From: Alphaproteobacteria bacterium
GTDB lineage: Bacteria; Pseudomonadota; Alphaproteobacteria; Micavibrionales; Micavibrionaceae
Assembly: GCA_021776015.1 (NCBI GenBank)
Contig: JAJFGT010000151.1
Span: 1 to 6,041, forward strand
Direction of reading: 5' to 3'
DNA length: 6,041 nt
Part shown: positions 1 to 5,834 of the stretch, piece after piece
Numbering within the stretch: the stretch's first letter is position 1
Layout: every line of letters begins with the position of its first letter
Program-made: the position numbers and the translations under genes
The notes under the pieces: generated by a model
Told to the model about the DNA's origin: nothing
Databases searched by the model: none
What the model saw: the letters and a program-made list of their open reading frames with translations, nothing else

Positions 1-2
1 AT

Positions 3-701
3 GGTTGGTACACTATGGGTGACAATGGTAATTCTCGTGCTGAGATAAATCAAATGGTTTTAACAGACTCACCCTATTCATTAGTCGGACAATATAATTA
101 CATAAATGACAGTGCTCTATCTTCTAGGGAAACAAGTTATGACTTTTCTGGTATCTGGAATCACACCCAACCATGGCATCCAGATTCTAAAATTTTACAT
201 GGTACTCCCTATAATGATGGGAGGCTATGGTTGTCTGGTAGTGGTTCAGCAATTGTATATGGTGGAGCAGGTGACGATAATCCTATTACTTCAGATACTC
301 TTGAGCTTCGTCATGAAAGAATGTTTGGAGATAGTGGAAATGATGTTTTAAAAGGGGTTAAAGGTAACGATCTTCTTGTTGGAGGGCTGGGGAATGACTC
401 CCTAAATGGTTTAGAGAACGATGACGTTCTTTACGGTGGGTATGGAAATGACAGTATAGCAGGACATGGCAAAACGATACGCTATATGGTGGGCAAGGGA
501 ATGATAGATTGTTTGGAGGAACTGAAAATGATTCCCTATATGGTGGAGATCAAAACGATACGCTATATGGTGGGCAAGGGAATGATAGATTGTTTGGAGA
601 AGCTGGGGATGACATCCTCTTTGGAGAAGCCGGGGATGATATTTATGATGGTGGAAGCGGTATTGATAGTATCAACTTTGTATCCGCTACACAGGGTTTA
701 A
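3..701 (+). pseudogene. RTX repeat protein, 5' fragment (enters from left, frameshifted)
   Basis: The frame is already open at base 3, before the ATG at 15 (it reads GWYT then M), so the gene very likely starts outside the window and the ATG at 15 is internal. The first 75 or so residues have no family I recognise. RTX nonapeptides of the GGxGxDx(L/I)x type begin near 253 (VYGGAGDD) and continue with MFGDSGNDVL, LVGGLGNDSL and LYGGYGNDSI up to about 470. After that the frame stops making RTX sense (KTIRYMVGKG) and runs out of register to the stop at 701. The RTX reading continues one frame over in the next feature. RTX repeats bind calcium and fold as beta-rolls after export. The break looks like a one-base deletion or sequence error. 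The function of the missing N-terminal part is unknown. Confidence 0.75.
470..599 (+). repeat. 49-bp exact direct repeat, 81-bp period
   Basis: Bases 470-518 and 551-599 are identical over 49 bp, beginning caaaacgatacgc and ending gtttggag. The offset of 81 bp is 27 codons, so the duplication keeps the nonapeptide register. Both copies encode QNDTLYGGQGNDRLFG in the RTX frame. Other units in this gene are similar at protein level but diverged in DNA, so this duplication looks recent. The frameshift lies at its left edge. Confidence 0.9.
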
Positions 702-2677
702 ATATTCACCTACAGAATGGGACAGTTGAAGGAAATGGGGATGAATTAATTAACGATGTAGAGGATATCTTTGCCAGTAATTTCGATGATCTAATTACTA
801 TTAAAGCAAATTCAACTCGTAATATTGATGCGCGCGGTGGTCTAGATACTATATCTTACCAATTTGTATTAGACTCTGTTTTAATTAACCTTTTAGATAG
901 TACTGTTGATATTGACTTACAACAATATGTTCTGATCAATGTTGAGAATGTCATAGGTTCTGATTTCGCTGATACGATCATAGGTGATGATGGTGTAAAC
1001 ATTCTTGAGGGTGGACAGGGTGATGATGTTATAATTACTGGTTTTGGTCAAGATGTACTTGTCTACAACGATCGTGCAGGCCATGACACCATTCAAGATT
1101 TTGAGCTTGGTGTTGATAAAATTAATCTAACAGGTCTGTTATCTGTTGGGCATATTAACGATCTAACGATTAAAGCGGTTAGCTTAGATACCCTCATAAC
1201 TATTAATGCAAACAAGACAATCTTATTGAAGAATGTTGACGAAAACCTTCTTGTGGACTCAGACTTTATGTTTACCTCTATCAGGGGAACAGAAAGCGGA
1301 GAAATTCTCTGGGGGAGTGCTGATTTAGACCGTATTTATGGTTTTGCTGGAACGGACTATCTCCATGGAAACGAAGGAAATGACACAATCTTTGGTGGAG
1401 AGGATAAGGATTATCTCTATGGAGAAGCAGGAAACGATGAACTTCATGGAGAAAGCGGTAATGATTACCTATGGGGTGGTATTGGTGACGATACACTTAT
1501 AGGTGGCTTAGGGATCGATACGCTAAGAGGTGAATCTGGAGCTGATATTCTCGATGGAGGAGATGGCAAAGACTATCTGTATGGAGGAGATGACAATGAT
1601 ACCCTCCATGGCGGTCTGGGGAATGACTACCTCTACGGAGAAGCAGGAAATGACGCACTTAATGGAAATGATGGTGTTGATGTGCTTCGTGGTCAAGAAG
1701 GAGCAGATACCCTATATGGTGGCGTTGGAGCTGATAATCTCTATGGGGATGACGATAGTGGTATCAGCGGATATATTGGAGCCGGAAACGATATCCTTTA
1801 TGGAGAAGCAGGGGATGATCGCCTTGTTGGTGGTGATGGTGCGGATACGCTTTACGGAGGAGACGGTATAGATGATCTTTTCGGGAATGATGGTGCGGAT
1901 ACACTTTATGGAGATGCCGGCAATGACTGGCTTTATGGTGGAGCAGGTGCTGACCATTTGGAGGGCAATAGTGGAGAAGACACCATCTTTGGTGGTGATG
2001 GTAACGACTTAATTCTTGGTGGGTATAGTAAAGATACTCTTAGGGGGGAAGCTGGAGACGACATCATTTATGGTGGTGAGGGCAACTACCGTGATGTGCT
2101 TGAAGGCGGAGATGGTAATGACACACTATATGGAGAAGGTGGTAGTGACTATCTCTATGCAGATGCTGGTGCGGATATTCTCTACGGTGGTGATAGTGCT
2201 GATTTTCTATATGGCCGTACAGAAGATGATATTCTTTACGGAGGAACAGGAGAAGATCTCCTGTCTGGTGATGAGGACAATGACACTCTCTATGGCCAAG
2301 AGCACAAAGACACTCTATTTGGTGGCTCTGGGGATGACACTCTCTATGGAGGAACTTCTCTCGATACATTGTATGGTAATAGTGGAGCGGATACGTTTGC
2401 CTTTGCCTTGGGTGATATAGATGGAAGCCGTGATTATATTATGGATTTCTCTCTTGCCGAAGGTGACAAGATTGATATCTCTGACGTAATCGACTTTAGT
2501 TCAGCAAACGGTGATAGTATCTCTGATTTCGTATCTATTACGAATGGGGGATCTTATGTTCGAATTAACATCGACCAAGATGGTGTCGGTGGATGGAATG
2601 CTGTAACACAAGTTCAAAACAATACAGGGTTTGATCTAACTACGTTAATCGCTGATGGAACGCTAATTGTAGAGTAA
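509..2677 (+). CDS. RTX calcium-binding repeat protein with type I secretion C-terminus
   Basis: This is the main part of the RTX protein, an extracellular calcium-binding beta-roll protein probably exported by a type I (ABC/MFP/OMP) secretion system. The frame is open from 452. The TTG at 509 is only the first usable start, sits inside a repeat (QGNDR-LFGG) and is probably not a true start. In order it shows the rest of the first array (to about 660), a spacer (about 660-1285) with a VENVIGSDFADTIIGD segment and an HDTIQDFELGVDKINL segment, then about 40 nonapeptide units rich in LYGG and GNDTLYGG (about 1285-2390). It ends with about 95 residues starting DTFAF and including IMDFSLAEGDKIDISDVI, INIDQDGVGG and a final LIADGTLIVE. 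That ending matches the VCA0849-like type I secretion target domain. No catalytic domain is visible, so it could be an adhesin, an S-layer-like protein, or the tail of a secreted enzyme. Secretion genes are not in the window. Confidence 0.88.
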   Translation: MFGGTENDSLYGGDQNDTLYGGQGNDRLFGEAGDDILFGEAGDDIYDGGSGIDSINFVSATQGLNIHLQNGTVEGNGDELINDVEDIFASNFDDLITIKANSTRNIDARGGLDTISYQFVLDSVLINLLDSTVDIDLQQYVLINVENVIGSDFADTIIGDDGVNILEGGQGDDVIITGFGQDVLVYNDRAGHDTIQDFELGVDKINLTGLLSVGHINDLTIKAVSLDTLITINANKTILLKNVDENLLVDSDFMFTSIRGTESGEILWGSADLDRIYGFAGTDYLHGNEGNDTIFGGEDKDYLYGEAGNDELHGESGNDYLWGGIGDDTLIGGLGIDTLRGESGADILDGGDGKDYLYGGDDNDTLHGGLGNDYLYGEAGNDALNGNDGVDVLRGQEGADTLYGGVGADNLYGDDDSGISGYIGAGNDILYGEAGDDRLVGGDGADTLYGGDGIDDLFGNDGADTLYGDAGNDWLYGGAGADHLEGNSGEDTIFGGDGNDLILGGYSKDTLRGEAGDDIIYGGEGNYRDVLEGGDGNDTLYGEGGSDYLYADAGADILYGGDSADFLYGRTEDDILYGGTGEDLLSGDEDNDTLYGQEHKDTLFGGSGDDTLYGGTSLDTLYGNSGADTFAFALGDIDGSRDYIMDFSLAEGDKIDISDVIDFSSANGDSISDFVSITNGGSYVRINIDQDGVGGWNAVTQVQNNTGFDLTTLIADGTLIVE
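1285..2390 (+). repeat. Main RTX nonapeptide array (about 40 units)
   Basis: About 370 residues repeat with a nine-residue (27-base) period. The recurring cores are LYGG, GxGND and GADTLYG. The array is briefly interrupted near 1750-1790 (DDDSGISGYIGAGND) and near 2080-2100 (GGEGNYRDVLEGG). Gly, Asp and Asn at the usual positions indicate calcium-binding turns. Tyr or Phe is often in the position before GG, giving an aromatic-rich beta-roll. Confidence 0.85.
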
Positions 2678-2703
2678 TACCATTAGTTCAATTCCCGATT
2701 TCC

Positions 2704-2712
2704 TGTGGATAA
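2704..2712 (-). other. Perfect DnaA-box 9-mer (TTATCCACA)
   Basis: Read on the - strand, these nine bases are TTATCCACA, the consensus high-affinity DnaA box. It stands alone, 27 bp past the RTX stop codon. A single box can occur by chance in a few kilobases, and no cluster, AT-rich unwinding repeats or replication gene is seen, so an origin is not claimed. Confidence 0.3.
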
Positions 2713-2831
2713 TTTTTAGGGTACAGGTTAAGGTACACAGCACATTTTGGTCTGTAAAAATGTATTTATATACAATTACTTAGCGTGCAAATTCTGTTGC
2801 TACCCCCGCAACCAATTATTTAAAATGACTT

Positions 2832-2860
2832 AGCTACCTTAGTGAGTAGTTTTATTTTTA
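2832..2860 (+). terminator. Weak candidate terminator of the RTX gene
   Basis: AGCTAC (2832-2837) can pair with GTAGTT (2846-2851), including one G-U pair, around an 8-base loop, followed by TTATTTTTA. The stem is short and GC-poor, and it lies about 155 bases past the stop codon, so this is only a candidate. Confidence 0.2.
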
Positions 2861-2930
2861 CCGTTGCCGGATCATGGCCGCATTTGTGCATGTTTTTCTT
2901 ATAATATAGTATTTAGGAAACAAGAAAACC

Positions 2931-2960
2931 TTGACATAGAATTTCAAAATATGTACTTAT
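2931..2960 (+). promoter_or_regulatory. Candidate promoter of the receiver-like gene
   Basis: A perfect TTGACA (2931-2936) lies 18 bases before an ACTTAT (2955-2960) that is preceded by a TG dinucleotide at 2952-2953, as in an extended -10. Transcription would begin at about 2967. That places the in-frame ATG at 2961 at or before the +1 and favours the ATG at 2997. The -10 match is weak (3 of 6). Confidence 0.4.
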
Positions 2961-2996
2961 ATGAAAATTCAAAAAATCTATTTTTTAGGATACAAA

Positions 2997-3467
2997 ATGA
3001 CTAAATCGCTTGTAATCAATGTTTCTGAATATGACCTTGGTGACGGAGGGGCGTTTGCTGATTTTTTGCAGAAGACATTTGGGGTAGCCGTTGAAACACG
3101 TCACACCGTGTATGATGCTGTTGCTTTGTTAAATGAAAAAGGCTCTGCTGACTTGACACAACTAAAGGCGATTGTTGTACAGGATCATTTGCCTATTTTT
3201 CATCCGTATAGACTCGAAGAGGAAACACAACTTCATAGAGAGTTAAGTGCTGCTCTCTCGTCAACAGAGCAAAGCGTGCGCGGACAGGCAACCATAACAT
3301 ACATAACACAAAAATTTAGTTTGGCTGGTGATACTAAATGTTATTTGTATACCCATATGCCTGAGCATATAGGGGAATTGCCCGAAAATTTATCTGGTGT
3401 TATTACCTCTGATCAAAGATTTTTGATTAAAAAGCCCTCGCAAGTTTTGGCTAAGGCGCTACTATAA
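2997..3467 (+). CDS. Small protein resembling a divergent response-regulator receiver domain
   Basis: A 156-residue protein. The ATG at 2997 is preferred over the in-frame ATG at 2961: it has AGGA six bases upstream, while the 2961 ATG overlaps the predicted promoter and would add a Lys/Ile-rich tail. Several features fit a stand-alone receiver fold: a hydrophobic first strand (KSLVINVSEYD) with acidic residues E11 and D13, a strand and turn AIVVQDHLP with D63 at the phosphoacceptor position, a fourth strand CYLYTHMP with T119 at its end, and RFLIKKP with K145/K146 where receivers carry the conserved Lys-Pro. The first acidic residues are out of the usual DD pattern, and the stretch after D63 (about residues 67-112) is longer than normal. 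No output domain follows. It could act as a CheY-like adaptor, but no partner kinase is in view. Family assignment is inferred from motif order alone. Confidence 0.6.
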   Translation: MTKSLVINVSEYDLGDGGAFADFLQKTFGVAVETRHTVYDAVALLNEKGSADLTQLKAIVVQDHLPIFHPYRLEEETQLHRELSAALSSTEQSVRGQATITYITQKFSLAGDTKCYLYTHMPEHIGELPENLSGVITSDQRFLIKKPSQVLAKALL

Positions 3468-3651
3468 TTTTTATAAAAATTGTTCTGGCTTCCGTGGTAC
3501 ACTCATGGAGCACACTTCCAGTGAGCTTTGTGCCACCCCTCTTCGAGCTAACAGCAACCATATGGACATCATCTTCAAAGCCGATACCTAAAGTCTTAGT
3601 TTCGTCGACTTCAGAAGAAGATAGACTATTGATCCCGGTTGACTCGTCCCA
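3451..3651 (-). pseudogene. Out-of-frame 3' continuation of the MuF-C-like gene
   Basis: On the - strand a second frame stays open for 66 codons to a TAG at 3451-3453. It has no start codon or ribosome site of its own. If one T is dropped from the five-T run at 3651-3655, the upstream gene's VETIF joins directly to WDESTGINSLSSSEVDE, then KTLGIGFEDDVHMVAVSS and SVLHECTTEA. The first half has a clearly protein-like composition (acidic, Ser/Thr-rich, then alternating hydrophobics) that resembles its upstream partner, while the in-frame reading ends after GRVNRDQ. The joined protein would be about 288 residues. The end overlaps the receiver-like gene tail to tail by 17 bp. This is evidence for an indel or sequencing error, not proof. 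Confidence 0.45.
3466..3481. repeat. AT-only perfect palindrome between convergent genes
   Basis: AATTTTTATAAAAATT is a perfect 16-bp palindrome overlapping the stop codon of the receiver-like gene. It could act as a weak bidirectional termination signal for the two convergent genes, but with no G-C pairs it would be a poor hairpin. Confidence 0.35.
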
Positions 3652-4318
3652 AAAATATTGTCTCTACTTTTTTACTTTGAAAAGTATGCTCAGCCTCATG
3701 GCCATCTTTGTAAACATCGTCATATGTTGTGGTAATGATTTTCCAGCGTTCATAAACATATTGTTCGTGATCTGTCTCATTTTTTAGCACTTCGGTTTCA
3801 GATGCTGTGCTTGAGTTTCCTTCTGTATCCCCTTCTGAATGAGATGCAGTGACCGTACCGGTTGTACCACTGACACCGCCGGAAACCGTGGCACCACTAG
3901 AATCTGTTGAAGTATGAGAATCAGAATTTGTATCTGAATTCGTATAAGATTGTGATCCTCCTGGTGGAAGGATCACATCAGTGTTCACTTCTTCTATCTC
4001 TGTGTTTTGTCCCACTTCTGTACGTTGTAACAATGTCAGAGCGTCATTCGTACGCCTTCCCTGATACTCCATCGTACAATTACAGTTAGTGTGTTTCATC
4101 TGACTAAAAACACCTTGCACAGCAATTCTATTTGGGATGGAGGTTGGAGATGCGGGAAGTTCAAATTCCTCACCGTTACGACCAGAACAAATACTACACG
4201 GCTTAGAGCTATGTACCGTCCACACAAAAACATCAACTTCATCGCCGCCATCTGTTTCTCTGCTGGCTGGGTCTGAAACGCCTTCAGTCCACTCTGTTCC
4301 TTCTTGATAATCTGACAT
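3626..4318 (-). CDS. MuF-C-like (phage head morphogenesis-type) cysteine-cluster protein
   Basis: A 230-residue protein, third gene of a - strand operon. Residues 31-85 read FVWTV, then C41-S-I-C44 with SGRNGEEF following, then HTNCNCT with H76, C79 and C81. This W..V....CxxC..GxxF...HxNCxCT layout is that of the C-terminal part of phage Mu gpF-like minor head proteins, where the Cys/His set is thought to bind metal. The large N-terminal part of a true gpF is absent. Residues 120-174 are a low-complexity Ser/Thr/Gly/Asp linker, and residues 185-222 (YERWKIITTTYDDVY) look folded again. No signal peptide or membrane segment is seen. The ATG at 4318 has AAGGA ten bases upstream, overlapping the stop region of the preceding gene (14-bp gap), which suggests translational coupling. 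The annotated end is probably premature; see the continuation at 3451-3651. The function is unknown; it may be a phage-derived structural or effector-associated protein. Confidence 0.75.
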   Translation of the reverse strand: MSDYQEGTEWTEGVSDPASRETDGGDEVDVFVWTVHSSKPCSICSGRNGEEFELPASPTSIPNRIAVQGVFSQMKHTNCNCTMEYQGRRTNDALTLLQRTEVGQNTEIEEVNTDVILPPGGSQSYTNSDTNSDSHTSTDSSGATVSGGVSGTTGTVTASHSEGDTEGNSSTASETEVLKNETDHEQYVYERWKIITTTYDDVYKDGHEAEHTFQSKKVETIFLGRVNRDQ

Positions 4319-4332
4319 GTTTCTTTATTCCT

Positions 4333-5268
4333 TTATTCTACGTTTTCCTTGATCCACGTATCGCCTTGAGCAATAACACGATCACCGAGTTCATATTCAA
4401 AATCAAAGTTACTTTTTGCTATCGTAATATTACGGATAAGCCATGTAGAACCGTCCTGAATACGATGATCCGCCAGCAATGATACTTTATCATCGCTAAT
4501 TCTAAAAATTTTGAAGCTTTCACCGTCTTGGATTTCATCCTGCGTCATCACATATGATACTTCTGGCAGAATCAATGTGCTTTCTCCATCTAGAAATTCA
4601 TTTACTAATTCAATACGAATACTGTCGTGTAATTCAAAACGATAACGATAAATATTTTCTGGTAAGATCGTCAGTGATTTTTTGTAGGTGTTGCCGTCAT
4701 GTTTAATATAGGCATCATGCATGCCGTATTCTATATTTTCGAGAAAAATATCTCCCTCATCATTCGGGAAAAACGTATAAAATTTGTTTGCATCTTCCTC
4801 TGTAGGATAAGGAATAGATAATTCGACATCTGTTAAATTGTTACCAGAGGCCTCCAGACAATTCACCACCATTTTTCCTGATTTCAAGAATATCGCAGCA
4901 TTCCTTTGTATCTTCAATGTATCTTCAAGACTTATGTCTGCCTGCGCATCCGACAATATACTTTGTAAATGTTCTTCATTCGCATAGGGGACAGACGTGA
5001 TTGGCATGTAATTATCAACAATTGCTTTAGCTAGGCTTTCATTAACACCTCTGATACGCATTAGTGTCAAATGTGTTGTGAGTGAATACAAAACCGTATT
5101 GAGTTCTTCTTCTTCCAGCACATCACGTAATTGTGATGACAGGTAATTATAAGAGCGATAAACAAGAGACTCTACATTTACAAATCCAGAATCATGCAAT
5201 TTTTCCAGCAACGCGCCATCAAAGGTAGTTAATTCATTTGTTTTGTAGCTGATCGTTTCTATATCCAT
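4333..5268 (-). CDS. Helix-hairpin-helix-like protein with repetitive beta-rich C-terminus
   Basis: A 311-residue protein, second gene of the operon, starting 26 bp after the nuclease stop with a good GAGGA nine bases before the ATG. Residues 13-105 are helical and carry two stretches like the HhH repeats of DUF4332-type proteins: LLEKLHDSGFVNVESLV (20-36) and IRGVNESLAKAIVDNY (72-87) followed by ITSVPYANEEHLQSIL. Such motifs typically bind DNA backbone or mediate protein contacts. Residues from about 125 onward are predicted beta-rich. The C-terminus repeats a short motif three times: EIQDGESFKIFR, RIQDGSTWLIRN and VIAQGDTWIKEN. That pattern resembles rungs of a beta-solenoid. There is no signal peptide, and no catalytic motif is recognised. 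Its place directly after a nuclease gene suggests a joint role on DNA, which is inference. Confidence 0.75.
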   Translation of the reverse strand: MDIETISYKTNELTTFDGALLEKLHDSGFVNVESLVYRSYNYLSSQLRDVLEEEELNTVLYSLTTHLTLMRIRGVNESLAKAIVDNYMPITSVPYANEEHLQSILSDAQADISLEDTLKIQRNAAIFLKSGKMVVNCLEASGNNLTDVELSIPYPTEEDANKFYTFFPNDEGDIFLENIEYGMHDAYIKHDGNTYKKSLTILPENIYRYRFELHDSIRIELVNEFLDGESTLILPEVSYVMTQDEIQDGESFKIFRISDDKVSLLADHRIQDGSTWLIRNITIAKSNFDFEYELGDRVIAQGDTWIKENVE

Positions 5269-5294
5269 ACTTTTTGTTCCTCAGTTAAAATTGA

Positions 5295-5717
5295 TCAATA
5301 CTCTTGGAAATATCCTTGCTGTATCAGCAAGCTATTCAAACATTTGCCGTCAACGTAGATTAATCCTATCCAACGTCCGTATTTTTCTTTGATATTATGT
5401 TTAATTTTCAATTCGACCCAATCACCCACGTGCAATAAAGAAGATACAAATGACATGGCCTCCTGACCACGTCTGTATTCGTCACTATCTTGTTTTATGC
5501 CGTGAATTTCCGGCGTATTAATGCCCAAAAGACGAATTCTTGCATGGGTGAAGAAATTGAACCCTACGGATACAGACACATCAATTGTATCTCCATCCAC
5601 AATCTTCTCAATTTTTCCCCAATACTCATAGGGGCTCACAACGACCGCCTCATAAGTATTAGCCGGCAGTTTAGCAATAACATCTGCAAGAATTTTTTCT
5701 GCGTCTTGATAATCCAT
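5295..5717 (-). CDS. Thermonuclease-like (SNase family) endonuclease
   Basis: A 140-residue protein, first gene of the operon. SNase enzymes cleave DNA and RNA using calcium. The family core is clear: GKIEKIVDGDTIDV (D43 of the DGDT motif), ARIRLLGINTPEI and KYGRWIGLIYVDGK. R62, E70 and R115 correspond to the catalytic Arg35, Glu43 and Arg87 of staphylococcal nuclease, and D43 to its calcium ligand Asp21. The second ligand, Asp40, is N67 here. The end (LNSLLIQQGYFQEY) matches the family's final helix, so the domain is complete. No signal peptide is present. Instead there are about 30 extra N-terminal residues (AEKILADVIAKLP), so the enzyme would be cytoplasmic or exported by a non-Sec route. 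The ATG at 5717 has only a poor ribosome site, but the next in-frame Met lies inside the domain. SNase proteins lacking signal peptides are common on phages and plasmids. Confidence 0.9.
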   Translation of the reverse strand: MDYQDAEKILADVIAKLPANTYEAVVVSPYEYWGKIEKIVDGDTIDVSVSVGFNFFTHARIRLLGINTPEIHGIKQDSDEYRRGQEAMSFVSSLLHVGDWVELKIKHNIKEKYGRWIGLIYVDGKCLNSLLIQQGYFQEY

Positions 5718-5748
5718 AGAATCATGAGATAAAAATTAAATAAATAAC

Positions 5749-5768
5749 ATTGAGACGAATGCCTCAAT
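5749..5768 (-). promoter_or_regulatory. Hairpin/palindrome in the leader of the nuclease operon
   Basis: The 20 bases form an 8-bp stem around a 4-base loop. On the - strand transcript ATTGAGGC pairs with GTCTCAAT around ATTC, with one G-U pair. It lies 31-50 bases before the nuclease start codon and just downstream of the candidate promoter. It could be an operator or an mRNA control hairpin. Because an AT/T-rich tract follows (TTATTTATTTAATTTTT), it could instead be the terminator of the upstream pentapeptide-repeat gene. Confidence 0.45.
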
Positions 5769-5775
5769 ACACACC

Positions 5776-5804
5776 TAAATATAAGTATATAAATCAAAAG
5801 TCAA
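5776..5804 (-). promoter_or_regulatory. Candidate promoter of the nuclease operon
   Basis: On the - strand TTGACT (5799-5804) is followed by TATATT (5778-5783) after 15 bases, or by TATTTA after 17. It sits in the 117-bp gap between the pentapeptide-repeat gene and the nuclease gene, where an operon promoter is expected. The spacing is not ideal. Confidence 0.4.
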
Positions 5805-5834
5805 CGGTACTGGCGCAAATAGATGGCTTTCTTC

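Larger units (their letters stand above)
2678..2996. other. AT-rich intergenic region
   Basis: About 320 bases without a convincing gene. It holds a TGTGGATAA 9-mer (2704-2712), a GGTACA direct repeat (2720-2725 and 2732-2737), a small hairpin GTTGC-(7)-GCAAC (2796-2812), a weak hairpin with a T-rich tail (2832-2860), an isolated TATAAT (2900-2905) without a good -35, and a TTGACA element at 2931. I see no RNA gene. Confidence 0.6.

Noticed and set aside
1..48. ATG at base 1 as a gene start
   Set aside because: That frame reaches a stop after 15 codons. The RTX frame is a different one and is open from the edge.
465..476. Programmed -1 frameshift at GGCAAAACG
   Set aside because: It does not fit the X XXY YYZ slippery pattern in the incoming frame, and alignment with the neighbouring repeat unit explains the break as a simple one-base loss.
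1285..2390. Regular repeats that could suggest CRISPR or a satellite
   Set aside because: The units are contiguous, 27 bases long, diverged in DNA and conserved at protein level, so they are coding RTX repeats.
1281..2420. Several long frames on both strands inside the RTX array
   Set aside because: They arise from the 27-base repeat period being stop-free in other frames. Their products are rich in His/Arg or Met with no domain.
2687..2697. AGTTCAATTCC, like a tRNA T-loop or attachment site
   Set aside because: The flanks do not pair into a T-stem, no acceptor or anticodon arm is present, and no matching second copy was seen.
2796..2812. Hairpin GTTGC-(7)-GCAAC as a terminator
   Set aside because: It has only five pairs and no following T run, so it was not listed as a separate feature.
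3494..3787. Open + strand frame of 97 codons
   Set aside because: It lies opposite the MuF-C-like gene and its continuation, has no ribosome site, and gives a hydrophobic, Cys/Phe-rich product typical of an antisense shadow.
3907..4276. Two short + strand frames (3907-4089 and 4091-4276)
   Set aside because: Both are antisense to the well-supported cysteine-cluster gene and have no protein-like features.
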